Made by a program: the position numbers and the translations under genes
NCBI GenBank assembly: GCA_023422005.1
Contig: JAEZSC010000079.1
Coordinates: 1 to 6,401 of the forward strand
Source: Bacillota bacterium
GTDB taxonomy: Bacteria; Bacillota; Clostridia; Christensenellales; UMGS416
Direction: 5' to 3'
DNA: 6,401 nt
Notes under the pieces: model-generated
The model's input: only the letters and a program-made list of their open reading frames with translations
Told to the model about the DNA's origin: nothing
Database searches by the model: none
In this document: positions 5,757 through 6,401 of the stretch, piece by piece
How positions within the stretch are numbered: position 1 is the stretch's first letter
Layout: each line of letters starts with the position of its first letter

Positions 5757-5762
5757 CTCCCC
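5757..5762 (-). promoter_or_regulatory. Probable ribosome binding site of the EF-Tu-like gene
   Basis: Read on the minus strand these bases are GGGGAG, a good Shine-Dalgarno core, but 12 bases lie between it and the ATG at 5744, more than the usual 5-9. No in-frame ATG, GTG or TTG sits closer. The site lies in the 28-base gap after the HD hydrolase stop. Confidence 0.45.
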
Positions 5763-5772
5763 AAATGGACCT

Positions 5773-6401
5773 TTATTCTTCTAGGAGATGGACCAGTAGA
5801 TCGCGCCCGCCCTCGTGGCAGCCGCGCACCTCGGCCAGCATGTCGAGGTAGAAGGCCTCGGCGGTGGCCCGTCGGGCCAGGGCCAGCTGCCGCCCGCGTT
5901 CGGTCAGCATGCCGTCATACACCTTGCAAAGCTTGAAGCGGTATTCGTGGAACAGCGAGGGCTTGCGGGTACCGCTGCCGTCCTCCACGTTGCCGTGCGC
6001 ATCCAGCGTATAGAGCGGCTGGCCGTAGTGGCCCTTATACAGCAGCGTGCGGGCGATGCCCAGCGCGCCGGCGGCGTCCAGCTTGTCAGCGTCGAAGAGG
6101 ATTTTGGCCTCGATGCTCACGGGTGGGTTGCCGCTGCGGTAGCGGTGGGTCGCGATGCAGTCGCGCACATGGGCGCAATCCGCTTCGCTCCAGCCGATGG
6201 AGCGAAGGAAATCATAGGCCATCACGCTTCCGGCCTGGGCGTGGCACACATCTTGGCGGCTGCCCTCCAGGTCGCGGGCCACGTCGTGCAGCAGGCACGC
6301 GGCGATCAGGATGTCCATGTTCACGCCCGGCTCGCAGGCCGCGATGTCCAGCGCGGCGTAGAGCACGCGGTCGATGTGCTGGCGGTCATGGGCGCTGTCC
6401 T
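5773..6401 (-). CDS. HD-domain hydrolase, YpgQ/YedJ-like (5' end outside window)
   Basis: This is a metal-dependent phosphohydrolase of the HD superfamily. Bacillus YpgQ of this group has been reported to hydrolyse dNTPs, so a nucleotide substrate is a fair guess but not shown here. The frame stays open to the right edge, so the gene is cut by the window and about 208 residues are visible. Counting from the first visible full codon, AHDRQHIDRV (3-12) holds the first histidine, LLHDVARD (36-43) is the HD signature, HRYRSG (85-90) follows, and DADKLDAAG (103-111) carries the late metal-binding aspartate. The order and spacing fit YpgQ/YedJ. A GTG at 6366 could be mistaken for the start, but the conserved HDxxH segment lies upstream of it, so the real start is beyond base 6401. 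The stop is TAA at 5775-5773. The C-terminal half is helical and ends in LLEE. Its high GC content contrasts with the EF-Tu-like gene 28 bases downstream. Confidence 0.9.
   Translation of the reverse strand, partial: DSAHDRQHIDRVLYAALDIAACEPGVNMDILIAACLLHDVARDLEGSRQDVCHAQAGSVMAYDFLRSIGWSEADCAHVRDCIATHRYRSGNPPVSIEAKILFDADKLDAAGALGIARTLLYKGHYGQPLYTLDAHGNVEDGSGTRKPSLFHEYRFKLCKVYDGMLTERGRQLALARRATAEAFYLDMLAEVRGCHEGGRDLLVHLLEE

Noticed and set aside
5547..5936. A 129-codon plus-strand open frame spanning the EF-Tu-like and HD genes
   Set aside because: It crosses two better supported minus-strand genes, and its protein turns into a low-complexity Arg/Pro/Ala tail.
6364..6366. A GTG as start of the HD hydrolase
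   Set aside because: The conserved HDxxH segment is encoded upstream of it and the frame is open to the window edge, so this codon is an internal valine.
1..6401. CRISPR array, tRNA, rRNA or transposable element
   Set aside because: I saw no regularly spaced repeats, no tRNA-like cloverleaf with conserved arms, no rRNA sequence and no transposase or terminal inverted repeats.

Overview
The window reads as chromosomal DNA of a GC-rich anaerobic Firmicute, probably a clostridial lineage. This is inferred from gene content, not from a marker gene. The supporting signs are a second UvrD/PcrA-type helicase with a DEAQD box, a URO-D-family protein that is not HemE, a SEC-C-bearing methionine aminopeptidase, a MarA-sized AraC regulator and a YpgQ/YedJ-like HD hydrolase. 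Strong purine-rich Shine-Dalgarno sequences occur before some genes and are missing before others.

Layout. Positions 1-280 hold no confident gene. A UvrD/PcrA-like helicase occupies 281-2464 on the minus strand. It diverges from a plus-strand pair, a URO-D-family protein (2555-3610) and tRNA adenosine deaminase tadA (3607-4089), which overlap by ATGA. The 90-bp divergent region holds two mirror-image extended -10 promoters. The helicase promoter sits so close to its ATG that the mRNA would be leaderless or nearly so. Next on the plus strand come a single-domain AraC regulator (TTG start at 4165) and a type I methionine aminopeptidase with an N-terminal SEC-C zinc motif (4544-5407); their reading frames overlap by 14 bases. 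Convergent to these, on the minus strand, are an HD-domain hydrolase that enters from the right edge (5773-6401, 5' end outside the window) and, 28 bases downstream of it, a 100-residue stand-alone EF-Tu domain III-like protein (5442-5744).

Base composition changes along the window. By hand counts of sample lines, the helicase is about 65% GC. The AraC-map block is about 50-60%, and the EF-Tu-like gene about 43%. The middle block (about 4090-5760) may therefore be more recently acquired DNA set between older flanking genes.

How the genes relate. No single pathway is evident. Several themes touch translation and nucleotides: TadA makes inosine at the tRNA wobble position, MAP removes initiator methionine, the small protein copies the tRNA-contacting domain of EF-Tu, and the HD enzyme probably acts on nucleotides. 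The least described items are the stand-alone EF-Tu domain III protein, the URO-D paralogue that lacks the zinc ligands of its methyltransferase relatives, and the AraC-map overlapping pair. I found no CRISPR array, tRNA, rRNA, transposase or clear defence system.
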